In this document: positions 18,363-27,460 of the stretch, in pieces
Numbering within the stretch: the stretch's first letter is position 1
Layout: each line of letters starts with the position of its first letter
Assembly: GCF_030123405.1 (NCBI RefSeq)
Contig: NZ_CP126110.1
Span: forward strand, 868,001-932,000
DNA length: 64,000 nucleotides
Direction: 5' to 3'
Source: Neobacillus sp. WH10
GTDB lineage: Bacteria; Bacillota; Bacilli; Bacillales; Cytobacillaceae
Notes under the pieces: model-generated
The model's input: the letters and a program-made list of their open reading frames with translations, nothing else
Told to the model about the DNA's origin: nothing
Databases searched by the model: none
Made by a program: the position numbers and the translations under genes

Positions 18363-18402
18363 AAAAAGACTCTTTCCGAAAAATCGGGAAGAGTCTTTTT
18401 TT
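18363..18402 (+). terminator. Terminator of rocD
   Basis: AAAAGACTCTT and AAGAGTCTTTT flank a CCGA...CGG inner stem, followed by T residues. This is a strong rho-independent terminator. Confidence 0.92.
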
Positions 18403-18633
18403 GTAAAGGAAAATGTATTGTTATATTACTCGGATTTATATATTCGAATAAAGACCTTTGGAATCGTCCCAACTGGAGAGTGGGGATATTAATATTTGTT
18501 TGTCCATTGCAGAATAGAATGACCACCAGTAATCTAAGGGAAGCAGCTTAAGAAACTTGACAGGTAATGAATTGCTCTTGATTAAGAAAGGTGTCTTAAT
18601 TCCCCTTGGGTTAAATTCCTGAGGGGGTAAACG

Positions 18634-19770
18634 CTATTTCACCTTGGAAATTCCACCACTTATAAGCTTTACTTTCACATCAATGGATGCAATGCTGCTT
18701 TTGTCTAAAGGAAGTTTACCGCCTTCTTCCAGTCTGTTCCACACGTTTGGCATATCTCTGTATAAGGGCTCTGACAGTCCAAGAACATCAACGCCTAATT
18801 CAAGACCCTTGAGGTAGGTCCCCATAATTTCCTTTTTCACTTCTCTAGCTGCTAATCCTTCAAGTTCCTTTTCTTTAAAATGCTCTCTTAATTCTGGAAT
18901 GTTTGCCTGCATCGAGATTTTAATGTCGAAGGTGGCTTTACCAGCTGTTACCTTCGGCTTTATGGATGATTTTATTTTATCCATTACTAAAATAGCCTTC
19001 ACAGATTTTTTTTCTTTAATTTCTAGAGATGTACGTTCCGTTTTTTTTTCCACCCAGCGTAGTCCTAAGAGATAACGACGAGGCAAAGACCCTTTGAATT
19101 GCTTGTTTTCAAGAAAACAAATCCCGCCAGCTTTAAGTTTGGGCGAAATCTTCTTATTTTCTGTCCAGCCTTTCACGATGGTTAGCTGCGGTAACTGGAC
19201 GGTTTGTCCCTCTTCTTTCCATTCACGGATAAACTCATAAAGATATAGTGGTGCAATTTCTGAACTTTGGGTGTATGGGTTTAAAGGGTTATTTAACTGA
19301 GAGTAAAGAACCGATAATTCCGCAGTCGAAGGGGTATTCAATACTTCCTGGAGAGGTTCTTTAGTAGCCATGGTCCAAACTGTATATCGAAATTCATAGT
19401 ATCTATCCCAAACATCTAAAACCTCGTTAACAACATCATGTTTTAAAGCTTTTTCGCTAAAAACAATAGTTTTAACATGACTCCAAGCAATTTTTTGTGG
19501 GATTGTTGAATACAAATGAAAAATGGCAGCATCGAAAGTATCTCCTTCCCCTTTTGCAACATATGTTTTTTGTGGTTGAGACTGCCCTGACTCTTTTTTT
19601 GCAATTCCACTAAAGTTTATCATTTGTAAGTAAATAACCACTTTCTCGTTCACATAATCTACCCCAACAGTGTTGACATAAATCATATGTTCAATCTCTT
19701 TAGCTCCCCAACAACCCGTAAGCAAAAGAGTGAGCAGCAAAATGACAAGAATGTTTCGAGTAAGTTTCAT
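18634..19770 (-). CDS. Spore germination lipoprotein, GerC (GerAC/GerBC) subunit
   Basis: About 378 residues with a lipoprotein signal ('ILVILLLTLLLTGCWGAKEIE', lipobox LTGC) and the GerC pattern 'VNTVGVDYVNEKVVIYLQM', 'SPKLKAGGICFLE' and a C-terminal domain. In the dormant spore the C subunit stands on the outer face of the inner membrane as part of a nutrient receptor. It is the last gene of a B-A-C operon, 45 bp after gerA. ATG 19770 gives the cleaner signal peptide; the frame is open to 19803. Confidence 0.9.
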   Translation of the reverse strand: MKLTRNILVILLLTLLLTGCWGAKEIEHMIYVNTVGVDYVNEKVVIYLQMINFSGIAKKESGQSQPQKTYVAKGEGDTFDAAIFHLYSTIPQKIAWSHVKTIVFSEKALKHDVVNEVLDVWDRYYEFRYTVWTMATKEPLQEVLNTPSTAELSVLYSQLNNPLNPYTQSSEIAPLYLYEFIREWKEEGQTVQLPQLTIVKGWTENKKISPKLKAGGICFLENKQFKGSLPRRYLLGLRWVEKKTERTSLEIKEKKSVKAILVMDKIKSSIKPKVTAGKATFDIKISMQANIPELREHFKEKELEGLAAREVKKEIMGTYLKGLELGVDVLGLSEPLYRDMPNVWNRLEEGGKLPLDKSSIASIDVKVKLISGGISKVK

Positions 19771-19815
19771 GGTAATCGTCTTTCCCTTTTTTCTGCTTAT
19801 CAAAAAAACAAACAG

Positions 19816-21240
19816 TTATTTTTTTCTCCCCCAAGGCATTCGAAACAAGATTTTGTATAGTTCTTGGAAACTCGGCGGGGAAAGAGGAGTCATATAATAC
19901 AAACCAAAGGAACGTAAATTTACCAAGTAAAGAGTAAAAGCCAACAAACATATTAACACTCCAAACAAACCAAAAATGCCACTGATTATTAACACAACAA
20001 TTCGAATCAAGCTAAAAACACCAACCAAAGACTGATTTATCAGAGTAAAGGTGGAGAGTACTGAAATGGCAATAATAACAATAACTCCAGGGGCTGCAAT
20101 CCCGGCGCTAATGGCTGCTTGGCCGATAATCAGTCCTCCTACAACTGATAATGTTTGGCCAAAGGCAGATGGCAGCCTTAAACCAGCTTCCCGAAATATC
20201 TCAAACAGGAGCAACATAACTAGTGCCTCCAGCGGAACTGGCAGTGGCACGCCTTGTCTAGAATTCACTAGTGTTGCAAGTAATGTGAAGGGTAATTGAT
20301 CTTGATGATATGTTGCGAGTGCTATCCAAAAACCCGGCAAAAATAATGCTAGTGCCACTCCGCTTATTCTTAAAAACCTGGTAAATGCCACAAAGAAATT
20401 ATTCAAATTAGCATCTTCGGAACTATTTAATAAAAAATTAAAATTAATTGGTGCGATTAATACCGTTGGTGAACCTCCTATCACCAGTACAAATTTTCCG
20501 TGCAGAAGGGAAGTAACGGCAAAATCAGGTCTTCCGGTATAGGCGAATAATGGGAATAATGAAAATCCAGTCAGAATTTCTTCCAGTTGAGCACTGCTAA
20601 CAATCCCTTTAACCTGTATGTTTGACAGCTTTGTCTTAATTTCATTTAACGAGTTTGGCTCAATAGCGTTTTTCAGATATAAAAGATGTACTTTTGTAGC
20701 AGTTTGCGAGCCAATGGTGTATTCTTCTACAGCCAATAATTCGGTTTTGAGTCTTTTTCGTATAAGTGCTATGTTTACCGGAGTTTCTTCAGTAAACCCA
20801 TCTTTTGGACCTCTCATTGAAATCTCTGTATTTGCTTCCTCCGGCTCTCTTTTTGGCGGATTTGCTAAATTTACAGAAAACATCTTGTTCGAAGGGACAA
20901 ACAAAAGCAAGAGTTCCCCATTTAATATAGTATCAATAATTGATTTTTCAACTTGGTCCATTTGAAGAGGAGTCATGTGAAAAGGAACATTTTGTTGAAA
21001 GTCTAAAACGGTTAACATGGGAAACTGATTTGTCATTTTTTTAAAATTAGGAATGATGTATTGTTCCACTTTTGTACTATCGCACAATCCTTCGCAGTAA
21101 ACGAGATGAACATCAGCTCTCTGATTCCCTAGAGAAAAGGGAAGCGTGATTTTTTTTATATCCGAACTTGAATCAAGCAATTGTTTTATTGCTTCAAGTG
21201 CTGGTTTTGAATTATTTTGAAACCTGCTATTTTTGTTCAT
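19816..21240 (-). CDS. Spore germination protein, GerA subunit
   Basis: A 474-residue GerA-family protein with a hydrophilic N-terminal half ('LPFSLGNQRADVHLVYCEGL') followed by 5-6 membrane segments. The family region 'PGFWIALATYHQDQLPFTLLATLVNSRQG', then 'PLPVPLEALVMLLLFEIFREAGLRLP', is clear. The A subunit, with B and C, forms the germinant receptor, an ion channel in the spore inner membrane. Its start overlaps the gerB stop by 4 bp (ATGA), so translation is coupled. The germinant cannot be told from the sequence. Confidence 0.93.
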   Translation of the reverse strand: MNKNSRFQNNSKPALEAIKQLLDSSSDIKKITLPFSLGNQRADVHLVYCEGLCDSTKVEQYIIPNFKKMTNQFPMLTVLDFQQNVPFHMTPLQMDQVEKSIIDTILNGELLLLFVPSNKMFSVNLANPPKREPEEANTEISMRGPKDGFTEETPVNIALIRKRLKTELLAVEEYTIGSQTATKVHLLYLKNAIEPNSLNEIKTKLSNIQVKGIVSSAQLEEILTGFSLFPLFAYTGRPDFAVTSLLHGKFVLVIGGSPTVLIAPINFNFLLNSSEDANLNNFFVAFTRFLRISGVALALFLPGFWIALATYHQDQLPFTLLATLVNSRQGVPLPVPLEALVMLLLFEIFREAGLRLPSAFGQTLSVVGGLIIGQAAISAGIAAPGVIVIIAISVLSTFTLINQSLVGVFSLIRIVVLIISGIFGLFGVLICLLAFTLYLVNLRSFGLYYMTPLSPPSFQELYKILFRMPWGRKK

Positions 21241-22322
21241 GGGTTTAATTTCTCCCTTCGATAGCCGAAGTTAATTAGCCCAACAACAATAATTGAAAAT
21301 ATAAGGATGCCAAATAAAGAATACGGAAGTATATATTTTGACTGAAGATGTAAAAAAACCGGGTCACTATAAGGAATAATCGTAATACCTACCAATATAA
21401 AAAAAATAAAACTAAGCATTATCATTTTCTTTCTTTTAGTCTGAATATTGAACACATCGATGATTAGAAACATCATCAAAGAAATTCTCAAAAATGCACC
21501 ACAAAACCATTGATAAATACTTAAAAAATCTAAATGCTCTACGTATCGGCCAATCGTCACTAATCGCCATTCTTCATATACGGGAAATCGGAGTTTAGCA
21601 GCTTCCTCAGGTCCAAACTCAACGACTGCACTAATTAAAGGACCAATGGTAAGAAACATTAGTAGTAGACTAATAATCCCTAACGAACGATACGATATTC
21701 GCGACTGAATATGATGCTGCAAAAAGAAGAGCATAATAAGTTCAACCAATCCTGCACCTACATAAATTGATCCGTTCCATACAGGCTGCATTCCATGAGC
21801 CAAAATTGGTTTTAAGAACGAAAAATTTCTATGTGGTATATTTGCGAACATAAGAAAAAGACCTAAGATAATGACAAGAGGGAGCAAAAATCCTGCAGTA
21901 TTAGCCAATGAATTAATACCCAAAAATGCATTGATAGCAGAAATAAGGACCAGTATAAAGGTAAGAATAAGGATTGGGGTATTTGGACTAAAAGCAAGAT
22001 GGATCCAATGAACAGTGTCCCTAACTGTAACAGCACATAACACAAACAGATAAACACTTGCTACTATTGCAAGCAAGTGACCCACTAATGGATGATAAGC
22101 TTGCTTTATCCACTCAAAAAGATGCTGCTTATGCATTTTGCGAATTCCGATGCACAGCAATGCAATCCAAACAAGAGAACACGTCCCGGCTAACAATACA
22201 GAAACCCAGGCATCGCGTTTCGCTACATCAAGCAAGATAGGGATGATGATAATATGATTTAATAGACCAGTACTAAGAAAGATAATCATCACAGTTTGTA
22301 CAAGTGATATCGAAGATTTCAT
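21237..22322 (-). CDS. Spore germination permease, GerB subunit (APC superfamily)
   Basis: About 361 residues with ten hydrophobic segments, of the GerB/endospore-germination permease family. The B subunit is the likely nutrient-binding part of the receptor. ATG 22322, with AGGAGG 9 nt upstream, is preferred to the codon at 22340. It is the first gene of the operon, giving order B-A-C; the more usual orders are A-B-C or A-C-B. Expression in the forespore by sigma-G is expected from family knowledge; no promoter was assigned. Confidence 0.92.
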   Translation of the reverse strand: MKSSISLVQTVMIIFLSTGLLNHIIIIPILLDVAKRDAWVSVLLAGTCSLVWIALLCIGIRKMHKQHLFEWIKQAYHPLVGHLLAIVASVYLFVLCAVTVRDTVHWIHLAFSPNTPILILTFILVLISAINAFLGINSLANTAGFLLPLVIILGLFLMFANIPHRNFSFLKPILAHGMQPVWNGSIYVGAGLVELIMLFFLQHHIQSRISYRSLGIISLLLMFLTIGPLISAVVEFGPEEAAKLRFPVYEEWRLVTIGRYVEHLDFLSIYQWFCGAFLRISLMMFLIIDVFNIQTKRKKMIMLSFIFFILVGITIIPYSDPVFLHLQSKYILPYSLFGILIFSIIVVGLINFGYRREKLNP

Positions 22323-22593
22323 TTTCCTTATCCTCCTCAATAATCCGCTGCTATTACTATCGTTCCTTTTTTACATTAACTTATTCACACGGCACTGATG
22401 GATTCAGTAGAGTGAAAATTTTTATAAGTTCCCCACTCCTTAACATGTTAAAATAAGTTCTGAAAAGTTGTTCGATAGGATGAAAGAGTAAAAAAGAACT
22501 AAAAGAAGTTGGATAAGATGAAATGAATAAATCTATAAGAATATTGAAGGAAGTTGAAAAAGAAACAAATGTTATATGCATGCTTTTTTACGT

Positions 22594-22631
22594 AGAAAAA
22601 AAGGTAAGCTTGGAGTCCAGCTTACCTTTTT
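22594..22631 (-). terminator. Terminator of the yedE-yedF operon
   Basis: AAGGTAAGCT (22601-22610) pairs with AGCTTACCTT (22619-22628), with A/T runs on both sides. It lies about 85 bp past the yedF stop on the - strand. The stretch 22323-22593 upstream of gerB holds nothing I recognise. Confidence 0.9.
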
Positions 22632-22716
22632 AAGATCGTATAAAGTTAGTACGAAAATGCTTCTGTTTTCCGTGTTAACTTATCTAAGTAGGTGTCTTCA
22701 CGGACTGCTAGAGCTC

Positions 22717-22962
22717 CTATTTGACAACTTTAATATAAAAGTAAATATCCTGTCCGATCTTTTTCGGTTCAGTGATGAGCTGGTAGCCATGCTTGACGGC
22801 CTCTTCCGGGACACTTCTAAATGATTGCGGACAGTCGGCAATAACTTGTAATACTTCTCCAATTTTCATCGTTTTTAGCGCATCCAGCGCATAAATGACA
22901 GGATATGGTCAAGGCTCGCCGCGAATGTCTAAGGTGTAATTTACATCTATTACTTGTGACAT
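22717..22962 (-). CDS. yedF: YedF-like TusA/SirA-family protein with in-frame TGA at the catalytic Cys: candidate selenoprotein
   Basis: Read through TGA (22909-22911, codon 18), this frame gives 81 residues: 'LDIRGEP-U-PYPVIYALDAL', then 'VIADCPQSFRSVPEEA', ending at TAG 22717-22719. In the TusA/SirA/YedF family this position is the conserved Cys of the CPxP motif, and E. coli YedF reads GEPCPYP and DCPQS here. No other stop or frameshift occurs. AAGGAGG 8 nt before ATG overlaps the end of yedE, so translation is well kept and coupled. A stem-loop follows the TGA (22874-22895). TusA-type proteins carry sulfur, or possibly selenium, on this residue. Selenocysteine insertion is my inference; a simple Cys-to-stop mutation is the alternative. 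Standard ORF calling would miss the gene. Confidence 0.85.
22874..22895 (-). promoter_or_regulatory. Bacterial SECIS-like stem-loop in yedF
   Basis: On the mRNA strand, TTTA-T-GCGC, loop TGGAT, then GCGC-TAAA. This gives two 4-bp stems separated by one bulged U, and an apical loop of five with G in second place. The loop starts 22 nt after the UGA. These values fall in the ranges described for bacterial SECIS elements: a loop 16-37 nt from UGA and G among the first two loop bases. The bulged U recalls the E. coli fdhF element. Confidence 0.65.
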
Positions 22963-22965
22963 TAT

Positions 22966-24195
22966 TTATGCCTCCTTTGTCAGATGAGCAAGCTGTTCGT
23001 TTTTTTTGTGTTTAATTCCAGTTCCATAACGGAACCTTTTTTCCCACCAGCTGGAAAGTAAAAACCAAACAATAAGCATAGCAATTGTTCCGAATAAGGC
23101 TCCTGCAGGTCCCCATAATTCCATCAAGTTTACTTTTGGCCAATTTTCAGCAAGTGCATGATAGATTCCTAAGTGATCCCACCCATAAGCTAAAACGGTA
23201 GCTCCAATGATATTTCCTGCTCCTACAACCCAGAATAACAATTGTCCTTCCATGGCACGATACATCATGCCGGTTTCACAGCCGCCGGCAAGAACGATAC
23301 CAAATCCAAATAACAGCCCGCCAATAACGGTGCTTGGGGCAGCTATTTTAATAATGGCGATGGAACCGTTTTGAATATAGAAAAAGGTAACCACTACACT
23401 AATCATCATACCGACTGCGAGTGCTTTAGACATCACTGCACGTCCGCTAATCCATAAATCGCGGAAAGCAGAAGTGAAACAGATTTGACCTCGTTCAATG
23501 AGAATACCAAAGAGAGCTCCCGCAATACAAGCAACAGCTAATAGAGGCTTGCCTGCTGTGAAAAAGTAGATCACAATCCCAGTATAGACACAGGCGAAAA
23601 GAAGTCCTAAAATCGGTTGGATTTTAGATTTTTGAGATTGCTCCGACACAACCGGATTAACAGATCCCTTGCGCAAGTTGGGCTTTCCAAGCCACCATTT
23701 CGTATTAACAACTTTAACACCAAAATAGGTTCCGATCGCTGTTGTAAGCATAAAAATCCATGAGTGAAAGGAAAACTGAGGTACGCCTGTAAAAAAGGCA
23801 GCTAAATTACACCCAAGAGCAAGGCGTGCGCCAAATCCCGCGATAATCCCGCCAATAAATCCTTGAACTAAGCGGCGTTTCTGTTTTGGAACACGGATTT
23901 TAAAGCTGTTGCTAAGCAATATCGTAATGAGGGCGCCAACCAACATCCCGATAACAATCCACCCATCTGTTCGGGTGAGGGGAGTTCCTTCGATGCCAAC
24001 TAGTTTAAAATAAGCCCACTGTGATACATCCACCCCAAACCACTGTAAGATGTGACCTCCCAATCTGGTAAATTCCCCTGTTACAGCCCATACAGTACCG
24101 GTAATGCCAAAATATAACGCACTAACCAATCCAGCAATACTGATGGCTATGTAGGGATTCCAATATTCTTTGAAGATTTTCTGATACAGATTCAT
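22966..24195 (-). CDS. yedE: YedE membrane protein (YeeE/YedE family), putative selenium-compound transporter
   Basis: About 409 residues with some ten membrane segments. It matches E. coli YedE closely in many blocks: 'YFGITGTVWAVTGEFTRLGG', 'GFGARLALGCNLAAFFTG', 'ERGQICFTSAFRDLW' and 'GFGIVLAGGCETGMMYRA'. YeeE/YedE proteins take up thiosulfate or related compounds. The YedE branch is linked to selenium metabolism by comparative genomics, and cysteines in the GCNLA, QICF and GGCET motifs probably carry the substrate. The yedF start lies 3 bp past its stop. ATG 24195 is chosen over TTG 24207. Confidence 0.9.
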   Translation of the reverse strand: MNLYQKIFKEYWNPYIAISIAGLVSALYFGITGTVWAVTGEFTRLGGHILQWFGVDVSQWAYFKLVGIEGTPLTRTDGWIVIGMLVGALITILLSNSFKIRVPKQKRRLVQGFIGGIIAGFGARLALGCNLAAFFTGVPQFSFHSWIFMLTTAIGTYFGVKVVNTKWWLGKPNLRKGSVNPVVSEQSQKSKIQPILGLLFACVYTGIVIYFFTAGKPLLAVACIAGALFGILIERGQICFTSAFRDLWISGRAVMSKALAVGMMISVVVTFFYIQNGSIAIIKIAAPSTVIGGLLFGFGIVLAGGCETGMMYRAMEGQLLFWVVGAGNIIGATVLAYGWDHLGIYHALAENWPKVNLMELWGPAGALFGTIAMLIVWFLLSSWWEKRFRYGTGIKHKKNEQLAHLTKEA

Positions 24196-24424
24196 TGAAA
24201 TCCACAACTCCCTATAATAAAAATTTATAAGCTCAATAAATAAATATTATATATGTTTTACAATAATCATCAATAGTTACTAGTAAAGTTGTCACTAAAT
24301 TGACCAAAACAAACTACCGCAAGCCCCTACATTCATGTAAGGGGGTGAGGTTGTTTTTATTTTTTTTAGAACAAACGTTTCTAAATAATTGGAAATGGTT
24401 TGGGATTTTTGGTATAATAGATAT

Positions 24425-24828
24425 ATGAAAAGTCTAAACCAGTACAAAAGCAATATTAACGTAGTATATTCCTGCAAATATCATGTAGTTTGGTGTCCTA
24501 AATATAAAAGAAGTGTCTTAATAAATGGAGTAGATGAAAGGCCTAAATCTATTATTTTTGAAGTTACAGAAGAAACTCATTCTGAAGTGATTGAAATAGA
24601 AATCATGCCTGATCACGTTAATCTCCTTGTTGAATGCGACCCCCAGTTTGGAATTAATAAACTCATTAGAATGATGAAAGGAAGAAGTTCTCGGTACTTA
24701 CGCAGTGAATTCCCGTGGTTAAAAAGTAGAATCCCTTCCCTTTGGACGAATAGCTATTTGTTTCCACTGTAGGTGGCACAACACTTGAAGTGGTGAAACA
24801 GTACATAGAAAACCAAAAAGGAGTGTAA
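24425..24828 (+). pseudogene. tnpA: IS200-type Y1 transposase TnpA, frameshifted and with altered HUH motif
   Basis: The frame from ATG 24425 gives the Y1 transposase start 'YSCKYHVVWCPKYKR', but the metal motif reads 'MPDHVNLLVE' where the family normally has HVH. After 'SLWTNSY' one T is missing near 24760, giving a premature stop at 24771. In the other frame the normal tail 'GGTTLEVVKQYIENQKGV', with the catalytic Tyr, continues to TAA at 24828. Active TnpA cuts and joins single-stranded IS ends; this copy has lost both the HUH pair and the Tyr. Confidence 0.88.
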
Positions 24829-24832
24829 TCCC

Positions 24833-26248
24833 ATGGCAACATCAAAAGATAAAACCCCTTCTTTTGTGGCAACGATTCGATTGAAAACGAATTTGAAGGA
24901 AGAGAAACAGCTTTTGGTGTTGTCTGATTGTGCAAGGCTGCTATACAATGCCTGTCTTGGCGAATGTTTGAAAAGACTTAAGAAGGTTCAAGGAACGGAA
25001 TTATATAAGGAAACTATTCAACTATCAAAAACATCAGAAGCAGATGTAGAAAAACGCAGAGCTAATTTTAAATATCTCAATGAAACATTTGGATTTACGG
25101 ATGCATCCATCCAATCCTTTGGGACAAAAACGAAAAATGATTCTAAATTTATTGCAGAACATTTAGGAACTCACGTATGCCAAAAAGTATCTACCCGAGC
25201 TTTTAAAGCTACTCAAAAATATGCATTTAAACGTGCCAAAAAGGTGAGGTTTAAACGGAAGGGTGAGTTTGTAACAGTAGAAGGGAAAAATAATAAAACA
25301 TTTCTTACGTATTCAAATGGATATGTTCTCGTTGGGAAGAACCTTACTTTGAAATGCTTATTAGATCCGAAAGATAAATGGATGCAGTATGCCTTAAAAT
25401 AGAAAATAAAATTTTGCAGAATTATAAAAAAGGAAGTAAAAGGGAAAAGCCGTTTTTATGCCCAATTAATTTTGGAAGGAAATCCATATCAGAAATATGA
25501 ATTAGGAAAAGAGAATATAGGACTGGATATTGGCCCTTCTACGATTGCGATTGTAGGGGAATCGACAGCAGAATTAAAAGAGTTTTGCGAAGACGTGGTT
25601 TTGATAGATAAAGATAAAAGAAGAATAAACCGCAAAATGGACAGGCAACGTAGAGCCAATAACCCTAGTAACTATCAAAACAATGGAACGGTAAAAAAGG
25701 GGAAAAAGAAATGGGTTTACTCCAATCGCTATCTACATACTCGTTCAAAGCACCGAGAATTGGAGAGAAGGATCAAAGAAGTAAGAAAGCAGTTGCATGG
25801 ACGAGACACGAACCAAATCTTACAACTCGCATCCTCTATACAAACAGAAAAATTGTCCTACAAGGCCTTTCAAAAAATGTTCGGGAAAAGTATTGCTAGA
25901 AAGGCACCAAGTATGTTTTTAAACATCTTAAAACGAAAAGTAAAATCTCGCGGCGGGGAATTCCGGGAATTTCCTACCTACTCAACGAAGTTATCTCAAA
26001 CCTGTCACTGTGGAATGATAAAGAAAAAAACGCTCGAAGAGAGATGGCATAAATGCGGGTGCGGGGTAGTTGCCCAACGTGATCTATATAGTGCATTCTT
26101 GGCTAGATATGTAACCAAATCTAATCGTGTAGATATCAAAAAGGCAAAAATGGATTGGATTCAATTTTCCTTTGTTTTGGATAAGTGTGTTTCGAATTTG
26201 GAAAGAAGGAAACCAGAAAGAAAGCTCATTTCAACATTTGGTATATAA
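24833..26248 (+). pseudogene. tnpB: TnpB (IS605 OrfB) RNA-guided nuclease, interrupted by one TAG
   Basis: One continuous frame of 471 codons is broken only by TAG at 25400-25402. Upstream are the N-terminal domain and the bridging 'QKVSTRAFKATQKYAFKRAKK'. Downstream are RuvC motif 'GLDIGPSTIAIVG' (catalytic Asp), a zinc ribbon 'CHCG...CGCG' and 'AQRDLYSAFLARY' (last catalytic Asp). AAGGAG precedes ATG 24833 and overlaps the tnpA end. TnpB homologues are ancestors of Cas12 and cut DNA with a right-end RNA. This copy would need amber suppression to be made. Confidence 0.9.
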
Positions 26249-26419
26249 ACCTTTTGAGATGGCAGGTTAAATCTCTCGGTGCAGACGTACCCCGAAACAG
26301 TCAATAAGTTGTGAGTGGTGAGGGAAACCGAGCCCATGTAAATAGTCCTGTTTCGATTATTTGCATTAGAACGATTTCGGCTGTAGAAGCCTTTTAGACC
26401 AAAGTAAAGTTCATTTTCT

Positions 26420-26573
26420 AGATTCATTCTGGAGATTGGAAGAGCCCAGGTTATTTAAAGGTGGAACCCCCTCCATTTATGGATGGGGAAAGCGTCAGAT
26501 TCATTCTGGAGATTGGAAGAGCCCAGGTCATTTAAAGGTGGAGCACCCTCCATTTATGGATGAGGAGAGCGTC
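26420..26573 (+). repeat. 77-bp tandem duplication of the IS right end
   Basis: The segment beginning AGATTCATTCTGGAGATTGG (26420-26496) recurs at once at 26497-26573 with about five changes. Each copy contains the CCTCCATTTATGGATG-type hairpin. In IS605 elements this region forms the right end and the 3' part of the TnpB guide RNA, so the duplication doubles a functional boundary. Confidence 0.9.
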
Positions 26574-26721
26574 AGAGAAGTATGAACTTGGAAAATTTAT
26601 TGTTATTTGAATCACTTGTAATGGATGATTTTTTTAGCCTTTCCAAATGGTTAAGGGTAATATGATAAGTGTAAGTACCATTATTAATTCATTAAAAGTG
26701 ATTGAAAGAAGGGATTTATTT

Positions 26722-27288
26722 ATGGAAAAAGTGTGGGCAAACGTAGAGGCAATATTCTTAGCAGATAATCCAGAAACATTTGTGACGAGACAAATTCCAG
26801 AAGTGAATCTTGAATTTGGGGGAATCAGAGGGGATCGTCATTTCGGAATGACCAGTAAGGCTGATTCAAGACAGCCGATGTATCCAAGAGGAACAGAGAT
26901 ACTGAACCGCCGCCAAATAACTATTGTGTCAGTAGAAGAATTAGACAGAATTGCTGAAGAATTAGGAGTTGAACAAGTAAGGCCTGAGTGGTTGGGGGCA
27001 AATCTCCTTGTAAAAGGACTTCCGGAATTAACGAAACTCACCATGGGCTCACGGATTCTTTTTCCAAGTGGTGCTGGATTAATTTGTATGGGGGAAAATC
27101 AGCCGTGTACCTTACCTGGAGATGAAATCCAAAAGCATTATGAAGATCAGGAGAAGCTGGCCTTTCGTTTTGTACGTGCCGGTTACAAGCGGCGGGGAAT
27201 TGTTTGTGCAGTTGAAAGACCTGGAACAATTCACGAAAGGGATGAAGTTCAGATTCTTATTAATGATTTTAAAAATCCAATGCAATAA
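26722..27288 (+). CDS. MOSC domain protein
   Basis: A 188-residue single-domain MOSC protein: 'IRGDRHFGM' near the start, 'RQITIVSVEELDRIAEELG', 'RPEWLGANLLVKGLP' and 'CMGENQPCTLPGD', whose Cys may be the sulfur-binding residue of the family. MOSC domains carry molybdenum cofactor or sulfur in detoxifying or sulfuration enzymes. ATG 26722 behind GAAGGG is chosen over the upstream codon at 26647. It stands alone next to the IS element, so its redox partner is unknown. Confidence 0.85.
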   Translation: MEKVWANVEAIFLADNPETFVTRQIPEVNLEFGGIRGDRHFGMTSKADSRQPMYPRGTEILNRRQITIVSVEELDRIAEELGVEQVRPEWLGANLLVKGLPELTKLTMGSRILFPSGAGLICMGENQPCTLPGDEIQKHYEDQEKLAFRFVRAGYKRRGIVCAVERPGTIHERDEVQILINDFKNPMQ

Positions 27289-27460
27289 ATAGCCTGGAAC
27301 GAAGCGAATGTACATAACAAGGTCATAGAGAACAATGAGGTGGTACATTCACCAGATAGCTGAAATTCATTCATCAAAAGCAGCGAATTTAATAAGGGAG
27401 AGACGACTTTCCAGAATACATTTAGAGATGCTTATAAATGGAGATATTTGGAGGATCAAG

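Larger units (their letters stand above)
24316..26573 (+). mobile_element. IS200/IS605-type insertion sequence, decayed
   Basis: The element has the family layout: a left-end hairpin (CCCCTACAT-TC-ATGTAAGGGG, 24324-24344), tnpA, tnpB and a right-end hairpin (CCCCCTCCAT-TT-ATGGATGGGG, about 26467-26488). The right-end segment is duplicated in tandem. Both genes are broken, so the copy should not move by itself. The exact ends and the target tetranucleotide were not determined. Confidence 0.85.

Noticed and set aside
22576..22824. 82-codon + strand ORF over yedF
   Set aside because: It runs antisense to yedF and its terminator, has no ribosome site and an incoherent composition.
24833..24948. 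Short antisense ORFs over tnpA/tnpB
   Set aside because: Shadows of the transposase genes without start signals.
25400..25402. TAG in tnpB as a pyrrolysine or recoding site
   Set aside because: The position falls in a linker, not on a conserved Lys; the partner tnpA is also broken and IS copies decay often. Simple nonsense mutation fits.
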